Shown here piece after piece: positions 8,218-16,215 of a stretch of 64,000 bases of DNA. Positions within the stretch are counted from its first letter, which is position 1. The number at the start of each line of letters is the position of its first letter. This stretch comes from Pseudomonas sp. ACN8 (GTDB taxonomy: Bacteria; Pseudomonadota; Gammaproteobacteria; Pseudomonadales; Pseudomonadaceae): NCBI RefSeq assembly GCF_002303925.1, contig NZ_MRCS01000029.1:24179-88178 (forward strand), written 5' to 3'. Both the position numbers and the translations under genes were made by a program. The notes beneath the pieces are model-generated. The model did no database searches and had not been told where the DNA came from. It was given only the letters and a program-made list of their open reading frames with translations.

Positions 8218-8751
8218 CTAACCCATCGAATGCTTCGACGACTGAAACACCCGCGCAACCTTACGCCACCAAGGTTTAACCACCGGCATCCGCCGTTGCG
8301 TGTGATCGAGCAAAAGGTAGGGCATGTCCCGCAGCCGAATCCAACCTTCATCCTGCCAATGCAGCAGGCTCAGCGACATTTCTGGCCAATTCAACAAACT
8401 CAGCATCGGCCGATCCGAATTACCCGGCTGCTCCGCATCACGTAAGGCCGGCACCACTTGATGAGTGACCCACTCACGCAGCAATCGATTTCCAGGCGCG
8501 TAGTGATACACCAACAGCGCGTACACACCGGACTCGCTGAGCATCAACTGCTTTTCCGGTTGCCGGTAATACTCAATCCACAGCGTGCGGTACTGGTCTT
8601 TGTCTAGCTTGTTGACCATACGTTCACTTAGATGGAAACCCATCAAACGGCCGATATCGCGGGAACAGAACCATGGTTGGTTTTCAAGGAGGAGGGCATG
8701 GAGAGAGAGGTTATGGCGGGTAAAGACTGTGGGGATGTATGGCTCAAGCAT
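8218..8751 (-). CDS. BRO-N domain protein (phage antirepressor-like)
   Basis: A 177-residue protein with an N-terminal BRO-N domain: a short strand pair, WFCSRDIGRLMGFH, then an LMLSESGVYALLVYHYAPGN segment and REWVTHQVVPALR. This domain is the DNA-binding part of phage antirepressors and baculovirus BRO proteins. The C-terminal 70 residues are unassigned. AGGAGG lies about six bases before ATG 8751, a strong ribosome site. No other phage structural or lysis genes are nearby, so it is either a phage remnant or a domesticated regulator. Confidence 0.85.
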   Translation of the reverse strand: MLEPYIPTVFTRHNLSLHALLLENQPWFCSRDIGRLMGFHLSERMVNKLDKDQYRTLWIEYYRQPEKQLMLSESGVYALLVYHYAPGNRLLREWVTHQVVPALRDAEQPGNSDRPMLSLLNWPEMSLSLLHWQDEGWIRLRDMPYLLLDHTQRRMPVVKPWWRKVARVFQSSKHSMG

Positions 8752-9144
8752 GGTCAGCCTCCTGAGCCGGAAGCATATTTTCAGCAGCGAATCTGTAGGT
8801 GATTTCCTTCAATAAGAAGGGAAAACTCTTAGGCATATCCATTACCTCTACTTGATAGCTTTCTTAGGGCTAAGGCGCCGGGAGTTAAGAAACCCCAAGT
8901 AGAAGGCCGGACATATTTCCCTTTCGGGTCTTGTATTAGCCCACTCCCGACATGGCAGAGGTTTTTTCACGCCCACGAGAAATCCATAGGCACAAAAAAG
9001 CCGCATCTTTCGGGAGCGGTCAGGCCGCTACTTGAGGCGTTTCTTAGGCGCCGGAGTGAAGAGGTTATGCGCGAAAGTACGGACGGTCAAGGCGGAAGAA
9101 CAGACCGCCTAAATTCGACGGATTTCGTATGCGCTTTTTGTTCC
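8752..9144 (-). other. Intergenic stretch with a repeated small-ORF pattern
   Basis: No listed gene occupies these 393 bases. Read on the minus strand, two similar peptide ends occur about 200 bases apart, LFTPAPKKRLK-stop (near 9030) and NSRRLSPKKAIK-stop (ending 8848), each following a short open frame. The second one is listed separately as a small ORF. Between and below them I see no promoter or terminator of quality. Confidence 0.4.
8848..9006 (-). CDS. Possible small protein (52 aa)
   Basis: An open frame from ATG 9006 to TAG 8848 encodes a peptide beginning MRLFCAYGFLVGVKKPLPCR and ending NSRRLSPKKAIK. It is basic, contains three cysteines and a hydrophobic start, and its ending resembles that of a second open stretch just upstream (PAPKKRLK-stop). 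Its ATG has no strong ribosome site, so it may instead be a decayed segment or structured RNA that looks like coding sequence. It lies between the cyclase-fold gene and the BRO-N gene on the same strand. Confidence 0.3.
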   Translation of the reverse strand: MRLFCAYGFLVGVKKPLPCREWANTRPEREICPAFYLGFLNSRRLSPKKAIK

Positions 9145-9813
9145 TCAGGCGAAAGTCTCTACTGCCCGAGATACGTGATCTGGGAAAGTGTGGTTGTAGT
9201 AATTAATTAACCAAATTTGCTTTCCTCGAATCGAGGGCGAGTCAGCAAGGTTGTGTGGAATAATGTTGTTGATGAATTCCCAAGATTCTTGAGGGTTTCG
9301 ATTGTTGAGGTAGTTTATAAAAAATGCCCCGTCACTTTCTCTGATGAGCGTTTCTTTTGGAACTTCATTGAGGTTGGGATAGAGCAGGTCAACTAAGTCT
9401 TTTGATACGACAATCCGAGGGTTTATTGAGATGTCTTTTTCGATGTTGTATGCATGAATGAGTCCGCTACTGAATAGAAAATCGTCTTCGTAGTGGTGCA
9501 TTCCATAGGAGATTCCACCTCTGCAAAGTATTCCATTTTGTAGAAGTTCGTACTGGTAATTTGATACTAGTGTGGAGAATTCATTGAACGATTCTTTTTT
9601 GTAAGGAAGCGCTAAAACAATTGAATCCGAAAATTGAGTTAGCTGAAGACCCTCAATCCCATTCTGCAATTCTTTTGTTTTTTTATGTGTTGATTTTAGT
9701 TTGTCAATATACTTTTGGGCTGTTTCTGGGCTTTCACAGTCATGGCTTACCATGCTGCTGAAGCCCAGCAGATCAATAAAGGCAACAAAATAGTTGGTAA
9801 GTAAATTTGCCAT
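9145..9813 (-). CDS. Class III nucleotide-cyclase-fold protein, partner of ParA
   Basis: A 222-residue protein with the order of motifs of the class III cyclase palm: YFVAFIDLLGFSSMV (first metal Asp, residue 14), QLTQFSDSIVLALP (second Asp), and LCRGGISYGMHHYEDDFLFS followed by GLIHAYNIEKDISINPRIVV, the counterpart of the RxGIxxGxxxxGxxxxxxAARL segment. Both metal aspartates appear kept, so activity is possible, but substrate-selecting residues are not recognised. It is AT-rich compared with its surroundings. Its ATG overlaps the parA stop (TAATG), so translation is coupled. Such proteins are usually annotated as hypothetical. The cyclase reading is from pattern only. Confidence 0.7.
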   Translation of the reverse strand: MANLLTNYFVAFIDLLGFSSMVSHDCESPETAQKYIDKLKSTHKKTKELQNGIEGLQLTQFSDSIVLALPYKKESFNEFSTLVSNYQYELLQNGILCRGGISYGMHHYEDDFLFSSGLIHAYNIEKDISINPRIVVSKDLVDLLYPNLNEVPKETLIRESDGAFFINYLNNRNPQESWEFINNIIPHNLADSPSIRGKQIWLINYYNHTFPDHVSRAVETFA

Positions 9814-10880
9814 TACGCTAGCAACTCAAGATGCTGGACAATTTCTTGAATGCGCTCTTCATAATTTTTCATACGTTCTTGTGCACTCTCCCATACAGGG
9901 CCACTCCATGGTCGTCCAGCTTGGTCCATGACGCGGGTATCATCTTGTGTAATGCTGAATATTGGTTTTCCGTGTTCTTGCATTAGTGGGGCAAGACTCT
10001 GAAAGTCTCGAATCCGCGTTACGACAACGTTATCTCCAGCCAAACCGGATGTGAGGTCTGAAGTGTCGGTATTGAATTTTCTTAGCATGGGGAACAGCGT
10101 GCTTTCTGCTTTCGTCGGAATACGCTCCATCCACATACGGTAGCTTGGTTTTGGCTGGCCACCGAAAATTTTAAAATTCTGCAGAATTATGCCAAGAAAT
10201 TGCGGTCGGCCTTGTTTTACAGGTAAGTCGAGAGCCTTGAAGTTCTCGTAAATTTGTTGGTGCTCATCAATCCATCTTTCGATAATTGACGTCAAGGTGC
10301 CAATTGCTTGTACATTGAAACGGTCAGGAGATGTAGGTACAAAAAAGCCATCACAGGTTAAGAAACACGATCTAGTGAGAGCGCCGGAGCTTGGGCCTAC
10401 GTCGATAAGTATATAGTCGATATTGTTTTCTGCGCCGTACCTATCTAATAAATCTCCTAACGCAACATAGGTTCTTTTTTCGTGTGTTTTATTTGAGAAG
10501 CGTTGGACGTGTGCTTCGGCTAGCGCATCTTCAATGCTGCTTAACGCAACATCCCCGCGAAGCAGTTCGAGATTTTCTTTAATATTGATCGTCTTAACAC
10601 TTTCTAGGTCGATTTGTGCGATTTCACCTTCTAGTCTGGGTATTAATATTTCAAGAAGGCTTATTCCACCGAGCTTTTGCTCTACACCTGTTTGACGTTC
10701 TTTTTCATCGAGTTCGGCAAGGAGTGGTGCAAGCATTAACTCCGTCAAGTTGCACTGTGGATCTGCGTCAATAGCTAAAACTTTTTTCCCTGTGGCTGCT
10801 AGATAATGAGCCAGGTTGAACGTGGTGGTGGTTTTAGAAACCCCACCTTTATGGTTATAAAGCGTGATAATTTTTGTCAT
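9813..10880 (-). CDS. ParA/Soj-family ATPase
   Basis: A 355-residue protein with a deviant Walker A at its start (YNHKGGVSKTTTTFNLAHYL), the A-prime motif AIDADPQCNLT, and Walker B IDYILIDVGPSSGALT followed by the ParA-type VPTSPDRFNVQAIGTL. The start is taken at ATG 10880, which has GGAG six bases upstream. An upstream in-frame ATG at 10907 sits inside a terminator hairpin. ParA proteins move or position DNA or protein cargo on the nucleoid. No ParB gene follows. Instead a cyclase-fold gene overlaps the stop codon, which points to a non-partition role. Low GC suggests transfer. Confidence 0.88.
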   Translation of the reverse strand: MTKIITLYNHKGGVSKTTTTFNLAHYLAATGKKVLAIDADPQCNLTELMLAPLLAELDEKERQTGVEQKLGGISLLEILIPRLEGEIAQIDLESVKTINIKENLELLRGDVALSSIEDALAEAHVQRFSNKTHEKRTYVALGDLLDRYGAENNIDYILIDVGPSSGALTRSCFLTCDGFFVPTSPDRFNVQAIGTLTSIIERWIDEHQQIYENFKALDLPVKQGRPQFLGIILQNFKIFGGQPKPSYRMWMERIPTKAESTLFPMLRKFNTDTSDLTSGLAGDNVVVTRIRDFQSLAPLMQEHGKPIFSITQDDTRVMDQAGRPWSGPVWESAQERMKNYEERIQEIVQHLELLA

Positions 10881-10892
10881 ATTGAACTCCAT

Positions 10893-10922
10893 AAAAAAGC
10901 CCTGCATGGCAGGGCTTTTTTA
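10893..10922. terminator. Bidirectional intrinsic terminator behind nrdB
   Basis: GCCCTGC-ATG-GCAGGGC hairpin (10899-10915) flanked by an A-run on one side and a T-run on the other, so it can act in both directions. It is 58 bases beyond the nrdB stop. It also sits between the putative parA promoter and the parA start, only 12 bases from that ATG. Confidence 0.85.
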
Positions 10923-10955
10923 GGAAGCGTCCCTGACATCCAAGTAAGGAACACT

Positions 10956-10984
10956 TTTATATCATGGCGCTACGCTATCATCAA
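10956..10984 (-). promoter_or_regulatory. Putative sigma-70 promoter of parA/cyclase pair
   Basis: On the minus strand TTGATG (10984-10979), a 17-base spacer and TATAAA (10961-10956). The -35 element overlaps the nrdB stop codon. Transcripts from here would run straight into the terminator hairpin at 10893-10922 before reaching parA. Prediction from sequence only. Confidence 0.5.
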
Positions 10985-12228
10985 TCCCAGCTCAAAGCCC
11001 CACCAGTCTGATACTCAATAACCCGAGTCTCAAAGAAATTCTTCTCTTTCTTCAAGTCCATAATCTCGCTCATCCAAGGGAACGGGTTAGTCGTCCCTGG
11101 ATACTCTTCTTTAAGACCAATCTGCGACAGGCGACGGTTAGCAATGAACTTGAGGTAGTCCTCCATCATCGCCGCGTTCATGCCCAATACCCCACGAGGC
11201 ATGGTGTCACGCGCGTATTCGATCTCCAGCTGAGTGCCCTGCAGAATCATCTGCGAAGCTTCTTCCTTCATCTCGGCATCCCACAAATGCGGGTTTTCGA
11301 TTTTGATCTGGTTGATCACGTCGATGCCGAAGTTCAGGTGCATGGATTCGTCGCGCAGGATGTATTGGAACTGCTCGGCGACGCCGGTCATTTTGTTGCG
11401 GCGGCCCATGGAGAGGATCTGGGTGAAGCCGCAGTAGAAGAAGATGCCTTCCAGAACGCAGTAGTAGGCGATCAGGTTGCGCAGCAGTTCTTTGTCGGTT
11501 TCGACGGTGCCGGTTTCGAACTTCGGATCGGAGATCGAACGGGTGTATTTCAGGCCCCAGGTGGCTTTTTTCGCGACCGACGGGATCTCGTGGTACATGT
11601 TGAAGATTTCGCCTTCATCCATGGCCAGCGATTCGATGCAGTACTGGTAGGCGTGGGTGTGGATCGCCTCTTCGAAGGCCTGGCGCAGGATGTACTGGCG
11701 GCATTCCGGGTTGGTGATCAGGCGGTACACGGCCAGGACCAGGTTGTTGGCAACCAGGGAGTCGGCGGTGGAGAAGAAGCCGAGGTTGCGCATCACGATG
11801 CGGCGCTCGTCGTCGGTCAGGCCTTCCGGGTTTTTCCAGAGGGCGATGTCGGCGGTCATGTTGACTTCTTGCGGCATCCAGTGGTTTGCGCAGCCGTCCA
11901 GGTACTTCTGCCAGGCCCAGTCGTACTTGAAGGGTACGAGTTGGTTGAGGTCGGCGCGGCAGTTGATCATGCGCTTTTCGTCAACGGCGACACGGGCGGA
12001 GGCGCCTTCGAGTTCGGCGAGGCCTTCGGCGACGTCGAGGGAATCCAGGGCCGCTTTGGCGCGGGCAACGGCGGCGGAGTCAGAAGCGGTCACGGCACGG
12101 GCTTCCAGGGCGGCGGCACCGCCGGCGCTGTCGAGACGGTCCATGTTGGCTTCGGTGGCGTGGCCAGCGTTGGCGCTCTTGACTGCTACTTCCGTGTCTT
12201 CTTTGTCGAATTCGTCCCAGCTCAGCAT
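10981..12228 (-). CDS. nrdB: Class Ia ribonucleotide reductase beta subunit
   Basis: A 415-residue protein matching Pseudomonas NrdB. Iron-ligand and radical-site regions are visible: EEAIHTHAYQYCIESLAMDE, then RDESMHLNFGIDVINQIK. The C-terminal tail that docks onto NrdA is present (EYQTGGALSWD). The enzyme provides the tyrosyl radical for reduction of ribonucleotides to deoxyribonucleotides in the cytoplasm. The start at 12228 has AGGAG 11 bases upstream; the longer frame to 12291 is not needed. The nrdA gene is not beside it in this window. The terminator at 10893-10922 follows. Confidence 0.96.
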   Translation of the reverse strand: MLSWDEFDKEDTEVAVKSANAGHATEANMDRLDSAGGAAALEARAVTASDSAAVARAKAALDSLDVAEGLAELEGASARVAVDEKRMINCRADLNQLVPFKYDWAWQKYLDGCANHWMPQEVNMTADIALWKNPEGLTDDERRIVMRNLGFFSTADSLVANNLVLAVYRLITNPECRQYILRQAFEEAIHTHAYQYCIESLAMDEGEIFNMYHEIPSVAKKATWGLKYTRSISDPKFETGTVETDKELLRNLIAYYCVLEGIFFYCGFTQILSMGRRNKMTGVAEQFQYILRDESMHLNFGIDVINQIKIENPHLWDAEMKEEASQMILQGTQLEIEYARDTMPRGVLGMNAAMMEDYLKFIANRRLSQIGLKEEYPGTTNPFPWMSEIMDLKKEKNFFETRVIEYQTGGALSWD

Positions 12229-12754
12229 GACGTGTCGTCTCCTGCGTGAGGGCCAGTGTGCCCGTGTGAAATTGGATGGTCGGTTTTTCACACGGCCTTA
12301 CTGGCCGCGTTGGATCTAAAGGAATCGTTTTTTGCGGCAGCTATACGCAGGCATCAAACAGAATTTTGTACGGGGTTCCGAGAGCCACTGATGGGCGCAG
12401 CAAGCGTTGATCGCATGTGCGGGGCTTCAGACTGGCTTTTCGTCCCTGTAAGGGAATATTGCAGGCCCGTTTAAGGCCGCATTATAGGGAAGTTTTGCGT
12501 GCTGTGGTGCGGCGAAATGGCTCACGGATCGGTCGACGGGGGCCGTTTTTCGGTTGGAGTGAGGGTTTACAGGGCTTTGAAGGGCGTTGGCGGGGGAAGA
12601 TTTTTTTTCCTGATTTTTTGCCCCGGATTATTTTTGTTCAAGAAATAACCAAAAAAGGCTTTTTTCACTACATCTTGTGTTTCGGTGGGGTTTTCTCAGG
12701 CTCCAGACACAACTAAGCCCGACCGAAGTCGGGCTGTGAAGTCACGCTGGTGGA
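12229..12754. other. nrdB upstream region, no gene
   Basis: 526 bases between nrdB and the repeat-protein gene, which share the minus strand. Apart from a hairpin at 12716-12735 I see no coding potential. The nrdB promoter and any NrdR or other regulatory boxes should lie here, but I could not place them with confidence. Confidence 0.5.
12716..12735 (-). terminator. Hairpin after the repeat-protein gene
   Basis: AGCCCGAC-CGAA-GTCGGGCT has 8-base arms and lies 20 bases beyond the stop of the 91-residue gene. The minus-strand sequence after it (TAGTTGTG) is not a clean U-run, so termination may be partial. Confidence 0.55.
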
Positions 12755-13030
12755 TCAGCTCAGGCGAGCGGCACCGACGTGGTCTGCACCATCGGCGGCA
12801 AGGCGGGCGGCACCGGTGTGGTCAGCGCCGTCGGAGGCGAGTTTGCCTGCGCCAATGTGATCGGCACCATCGGCGGCGAGACGGGCGGCGCCAGTGTGGT
12901 CAGAGCCGTCGGAAGCGACAGCGGCTTCAGTGGTGTAAGCAGCCGAGCCGGTGCGGTCGTAACCATCGGCGGCGAAGGTGTTGGCAGCCAGTACGGAGAG
13001 GGTCAGGGCGAGGATCAGTTGGGTTTTCAT
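12755..13030 (-). CDS. Small exported protein made of 13-residue repeats
   Basis: A 91-residue protein with a clear Sec signal peptide (MKTQLILALTLSVLAANTFA, cut expected before ADGYD). The mature part is about 70 residues, mostly four tandem units of the form DGxDHxGAxxLAx: DGSDHTGAARLAA, DGADHIGAGKLAS, DGADHTGAARLAA, DGADHVGAARLS. The ATG has GGAG eight bases upstream. The function is not known to me. The regularly spaced Asp and His side chains could bind metal, which is speculation. It is probably monocistronic, with a hairpin right after the stop. Confidence 0.8.
   Translation of the reverse strand: MKTQLILALTLSVLAANTFAADGYDRTGSAAYTTEAAVASDGSDHTGAARLAADGADHIGAGKLASDGADHTGAARLAADGADHVGAARLS
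12758..12910. repeat. 39-bp tandem coding repeat, about four copies
   Basis: The DNA repeats with a 39-base period inside the 91-residue exported protein gene. Each unit encodes 13 residues. Copies differ mainly in alternating T/I/V and AARLA/AGKLA positions, as after duplication and drift. Confidence 0.8.
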
Positions 13031-13219
13031 GGTTGTTGCTCCAGTTTTGTAAGCGTTGTTTGTCTTGGGTTGAAATGAATACTACGCCGATGAATTCGAT
13101 TAAAAAGCGCAAATAAATGCTTAAAATAATCGATTTAATCGATCGTTAAGGTTCGGCGTTTCATCTACCTAATCGCGGCGGGTGGGTCGAACCTTTCGGG
13201 GGAGGGGTGAAGCAGGAGA

Positions 13220-13483
13220 TCAGCCGTTGGAGCAGCCATTGCCCATCATGCTGTAGCGCAGGATGTGCCGTTGGCCGTGGGAGTCTTCGTATTCCATTTT
13301 CATCGGCACAACTTCACACACATTCGGCGCTTCGCTCATGGAGATCACTTTGGCGATGTCCAGATGGGTGGAGTAGGTGTATTCCTCTATTGCTGGTTGT
13401 TGCTGCGCGACATCAGTTGGGACCTCGTTTGCCATGGCGGTTGCGCACAGACTGCTGAGAGCCAGAACCAATAAAGCTTTCAT
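13220..13483 (-). CDS. DUF2790 small exported protein
   Basis: An 87-residue protein with a signal peptide (MKALLVLALSSLCATAMA, cleavage near AMA-NEVP) and a DUF2790 domain: YTYSTHLDIAKVISMSEAPN, then CEVVPMKMEYEDSHG and a C-terminal GNGCSNG. The two cysteines may pair in the periplasm. Paralogues of this family are common in Pseudomonas, and their function is unknown to me. The true start is ATG 13483, preceded by AAAGG. The open frame to 13591 lacks a ribosome site. Confidence 0.85.
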   Translation of the reverse strand: MKALLVLALSSLCATAMANEVPTDVAQQQPAIEEYTYSTHLDIAKVISMSEAPNVCEVVPMKMEYEDSHGQRHILRYSMMGNGCSNG

Positions 13484-13716
13484 TTGAAATTTACCTTTTA
13501 GAGGTCGAAAGGGGGCACGCAATCTTTTTGGGATTGCGTGTGGAGCTTCAGTACCAGGGTGTTTGATTAACTGCCTTCGTGGGGGCTGCAACTGGGTTAA
13601 TCAGGTTGCCTTGTTGGCGTGGCTGATTTTAGGTGGGCGCGCCTCGTCCATATAGCCGTGGTTTTGATAAACACTTTTGACAGATCCTGTAACAATCCCT
13701 GAATAGCCGCTTCTTT

Positions 13717-13932
13717 TGCAGGCGCGAGCTTGCTCGCGATGAGCCAGAGAGCGCCGCGGGGTGTCAGATTGGGCGCGTTATCGTTGACGACCATCGCGAG
13801 CGAGCTCGCTCCTACAGGTGCCGCGGTGGTTGTGGAAGCGAGCTTGCTCGCGATGAGCCGGAGAGCACTGCGGGGTGTCAGGTTGGGCGCGTTATCGTTG
13901 GCGACCATCGCGAGCAGGCTCGCTCCCACAGG
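13717..13932. repeat. Two REP doublets in tandem
   Basis: Two nearly identical inverted REP pairs follow one another (about 13717-13817 and 13833-13932). Each has GCGAGCTTGCTCGCGATGAG at the left, a shared internal stretch with GGGTGTCAG and TTGGGCGCGTTATCGTTG, and CATCGCGAGC...TCGCTCC at the right. This is a tandem REPIN duplication in the acsA upstream gap (13484-14071), which otherwise shows no gene. Confidence 0.85.
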
Positions 13933-14071
13933 TACAGCGGTGGTAGTGGGTTTGACGGTTTTTCACGACAATTTGTAGGGGCTTGTTACTACCATCGTCG
14001 AATGGTTCTATAGCCCCGGCCCGGCTAAAACGTGGTCATACAAAAACAACTATTCCACCGAGGTAAGAAAG

Positions 14072-16027
14072 ATGAGTGCGGCTTCCCTGTATCCCGTTCG
14101 TCCCGAGGTTCTGGCTAACACGCTGACCGACGAGGCGACCTACAAGGCGATGTACCAGCAGTCGGTCGTCAACCCCGACGGCTTCTGGCGCGAGCAAGCC
14201 AAGCGCCTCGACTGGATCAAGCCTTTTACCACGGTGAAGCAGACTTCCTTCGACGATCACCACGTCGACATCAAATGGTTCGCCGACGGCACCCTGAACG
14301 TTTCCTACAACTGCCTCGACCGTCATCTGGCCGAGCGCGGCGATCAGGTCGCGATTATCTGGGAGGGTGATGACCCTGCCGAAAGCCGCCACATCACTTA
14401 CCGCGAGCTGCACGAGCAAGTGTGCAAGTTCGCCAACGCCCTGCGTGGTCAGGACGTGCACCGCGGCGACGTGGTGACCATCTATATGCCGATGATCCCC
14501 GAAGCCGTGGTCGCCATGCTGGCCTGTACCCGGATCGGCGCGATTCACTCGGTGGTGTTCGGCGGGTTCTCGCCGGAAGCCCTGGCCGGTCGCATCATCG
14601 ACTGCAAATCCAAAGTGGTGATCACCGCCGACGAAGGCATTCGTGCCGGCAAGAAAATCCCGCTCAAGGCCAACGTCGACGACGCACTGACCAACCCGGA
14701 AACCAGCAGCATCCAGAAAGTCATCGTGTGCCAGCGCACCGGTGGCGACATCAAGTGGAACCAGCATCGCGACATCTGGTTCGAGGACCTGATGAAAGTG
14801 GCGGGCACCGTGTGCGCGCCGAAAGAAATGGGTGCTGAAGAAGCGCTGTTCATCCTTTACACCTCCGGCTCCACCGGCAAGCCGAAGGGCGTGCAGCACA
14901 CCACCGGCGGCTATCTGTTGTACGCCGCAATGACCCACGAGCGTGTGTTCGACTACCGCCCGGGCGAGATCTACTGGTGCACCGCCGACGTCGGTTGGGT
15001 CACCGGCCACAGCTATATCGTCTACGGCCCGCTGGCCAACGGCGCGACCACGCTGCTGTTCGAAGGCGTGCCGAACTACCCGGACATCACCCGGGTGGCG
15101 AAGATCGTCGACAAGCACAAGGTCAACATTCTCTACACCGCACCGACTGCGATCCGCGCCATGATGGCCTCGGGCACCGCCGCTGTTGAAGGCGCGGATG
15201 GCAGCAGCCTGCGCCTGTTGGGTTCGGTGGGCGAGCCGATCAACCCGGAAGCCTGGGACTGGTACTACAAGAATGTCGGCAAGTCCCGTTGCCCGATCGT
15301 CGACACCTGGTGGCAGACCGAAACCGGCGGCAACATGATGAGCCCGCTACCGGGTGCTCATGCGCTCAAGCCTGGTTCTGCGGCGCGTCCGTTCTTCGGC
15401 GTGGTGCCGGCACTGGTGGACAACCTGGGCAACATCGTCGAAGGCGAGGCCGAGGGCAACCTGGTGATTCTCGATTCGTGGCCGGGCCAGGCGCGTACGC
15501 TGTTTGGCGATCATGACCGCTTCGTTGATACCTACTTCAAGACCTTCCGTGGCATGTACTTCACCGGTGACGGTGCGCGTCGTGATGCCGATGGTTACTA
15601 CTGGATCACCGGTCGCGTAGACGACGTGCTCAACGTGTCCGGCCACCGCATGGGCACCGCCGAGATCGAAAGCGCGATGGTCGCTCACCCGAAAGTCGCC
15701 GAAGCCGCTGTGGTCGGTGTGCCGCACGACATCAAGGGGCAGGGCATCTATGTCTATGTCACCCTTAAAAACGGCGAAGAGCCGAACGAGCAGTTGCGCC
15801 TGGAACTGAAAAACTGGGTGCGCAAGGAGATCGGCCCGATTGCTTCGCCGGATGTCATCCAGTGGGCGCCGGGGCTGCCGAAGACTCGCTCGGGCAAGAT
15901 CATGCGCCGGATTCTGCGCAAGATTGCGACGGCTGAATATGATGGGTTGGGTGATATCTCCACCCTGGCTGATCCGAGTGTGGTGCAGCATTTGATTGAT
16001 ACGCACAAGACGATGAATGTCGCGTAA
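14072..16027 (+). CDS. acsA: Acetyl-CoA synthetase
   Basis: A 651-residue AMP-forming acetyl-CoA synthetase of normal length. The phosphate-binding loop YTSGSTGKPKG, the adenylate motif DTWWQTETGG and the C-terminal PKTRSGKIMRRILRKI segment are all present. The lysine in SGK is the one acetylated in regulated homologues. It activates acetate to acetyl-CoA with ATP in the cytoplasm for growth on acetate, ethanol or products of fatty-acid breakdown. An AGGTAAG-type ribosome site precedes the ATG. It is monocistronic, with a strong terminator at 16050. Confidence 0.97.
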   Translation: MSAASLYPVRPEVLANTLTDEATYKAMYQQSVVNPDGFWREQAKRLDWIKPFTTVKQTSFDDHHVDIKWFADGTLNVSYNCLDRHLAERGDQVAIIWEGDDPAESRHITYRELHEQVCKFANALRGQDVHRGDVVTIYMPMIPEAVVAMLACTRIGAIHSVVFGGFSPEALAGRIIDCKSKVVITADEGIRAGKKIPLKANVDDALTNPETSSIQKVIVCQRTGGDIKWNQHRDIWFEDLMKVAGTVCAPKEMGAEEALFILYTSGSTGKPKGVQHTTGGYLLYAAMTHERVFDYRPGEIYWCTADVGWVTGHSYIVYGPLANGATTLLFEGVPNYPDITRVAKIVDKHKVNILYTAPTAIRAMMASGTAAVEGADGSSLRLLGSVGEPINPEAWDWYYKNVGKSRCPIVDTWWQTETGGNMMSPLPGAHALKPGSAARPFFGVVPALVDNLGNIVEGEAEGNLVILDSWPGQARTLFGDHDRFVDTYFKTFRGMYFTGDGARRDADGYYWITGRVDDVLNVSGHRMGTAEIESAMVAHPKVAEAAVVGVPHDIKGQGIYVYVTLKNGEEPNEQLRLELKNWVRKEIGPIASPDVIQWAPGLPKTRSGKIMRRILRKIATAEYDGLGDISTLADPSVVQHLIDTHKTMNVA

Positions 16028-16049
16028 GCGGCAGCTCTGAGTCACTGAA

Positions 16050-16085
16050 AGCCCCGTCAGGTGTTGAGCCTGGCGGGGCTTTTTT
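16050..16085 (+). terminator. Intrinsic terminator of acsA
   Basis: AGCCCCGTCAGG...CCTGGCGGGGCT stem (one internal mismatch) with a short loop followed by six Ts, 22 bases after the acsA stop codon. Confidence 0.9.
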
Positions 16086-16116
16086 GTGCCTGGGGGGGTG
16101 TTGGCTGGGCTGGCCT

Positions 16117-16215
16117 CATTGCTAGCAGGCTAGCTCCCACAGGGGAGTTGGGGGGGGGATGAAAGTTATGGGCACGACACAAAACCATTGTGGGAGCTAG
16201 CCTGCTAGCGATGGC
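16117..16215. repeat. REP doublet with CTAGC stem variant
   Basis: Inverted pair GCTAGCAGGCTAGCTCCCAC ... GTGGGAGCTAGCCTGCTAGC. Compared with other doublets here, both sides of the stem changed together (CGAGC/GCTCG to CTAGC/GCTAG), which keeps the pairing. Confidence 0.85.

Noticed and set aside
11287..12249. 320-codon open frame on the plus strand
   Set aside because: Antisense to nrdB; the translation is low-complexity Val/Gly/Phe of the type seen opposite GC-rich genes.
13717..13932. Repeated palindromes suggestive of a CRISPR array or IS ends
   Set aside because: They are two tandem REP doublets. Sequence and structure match the other doublets in the window, and no cas or transposase gene is nearby.
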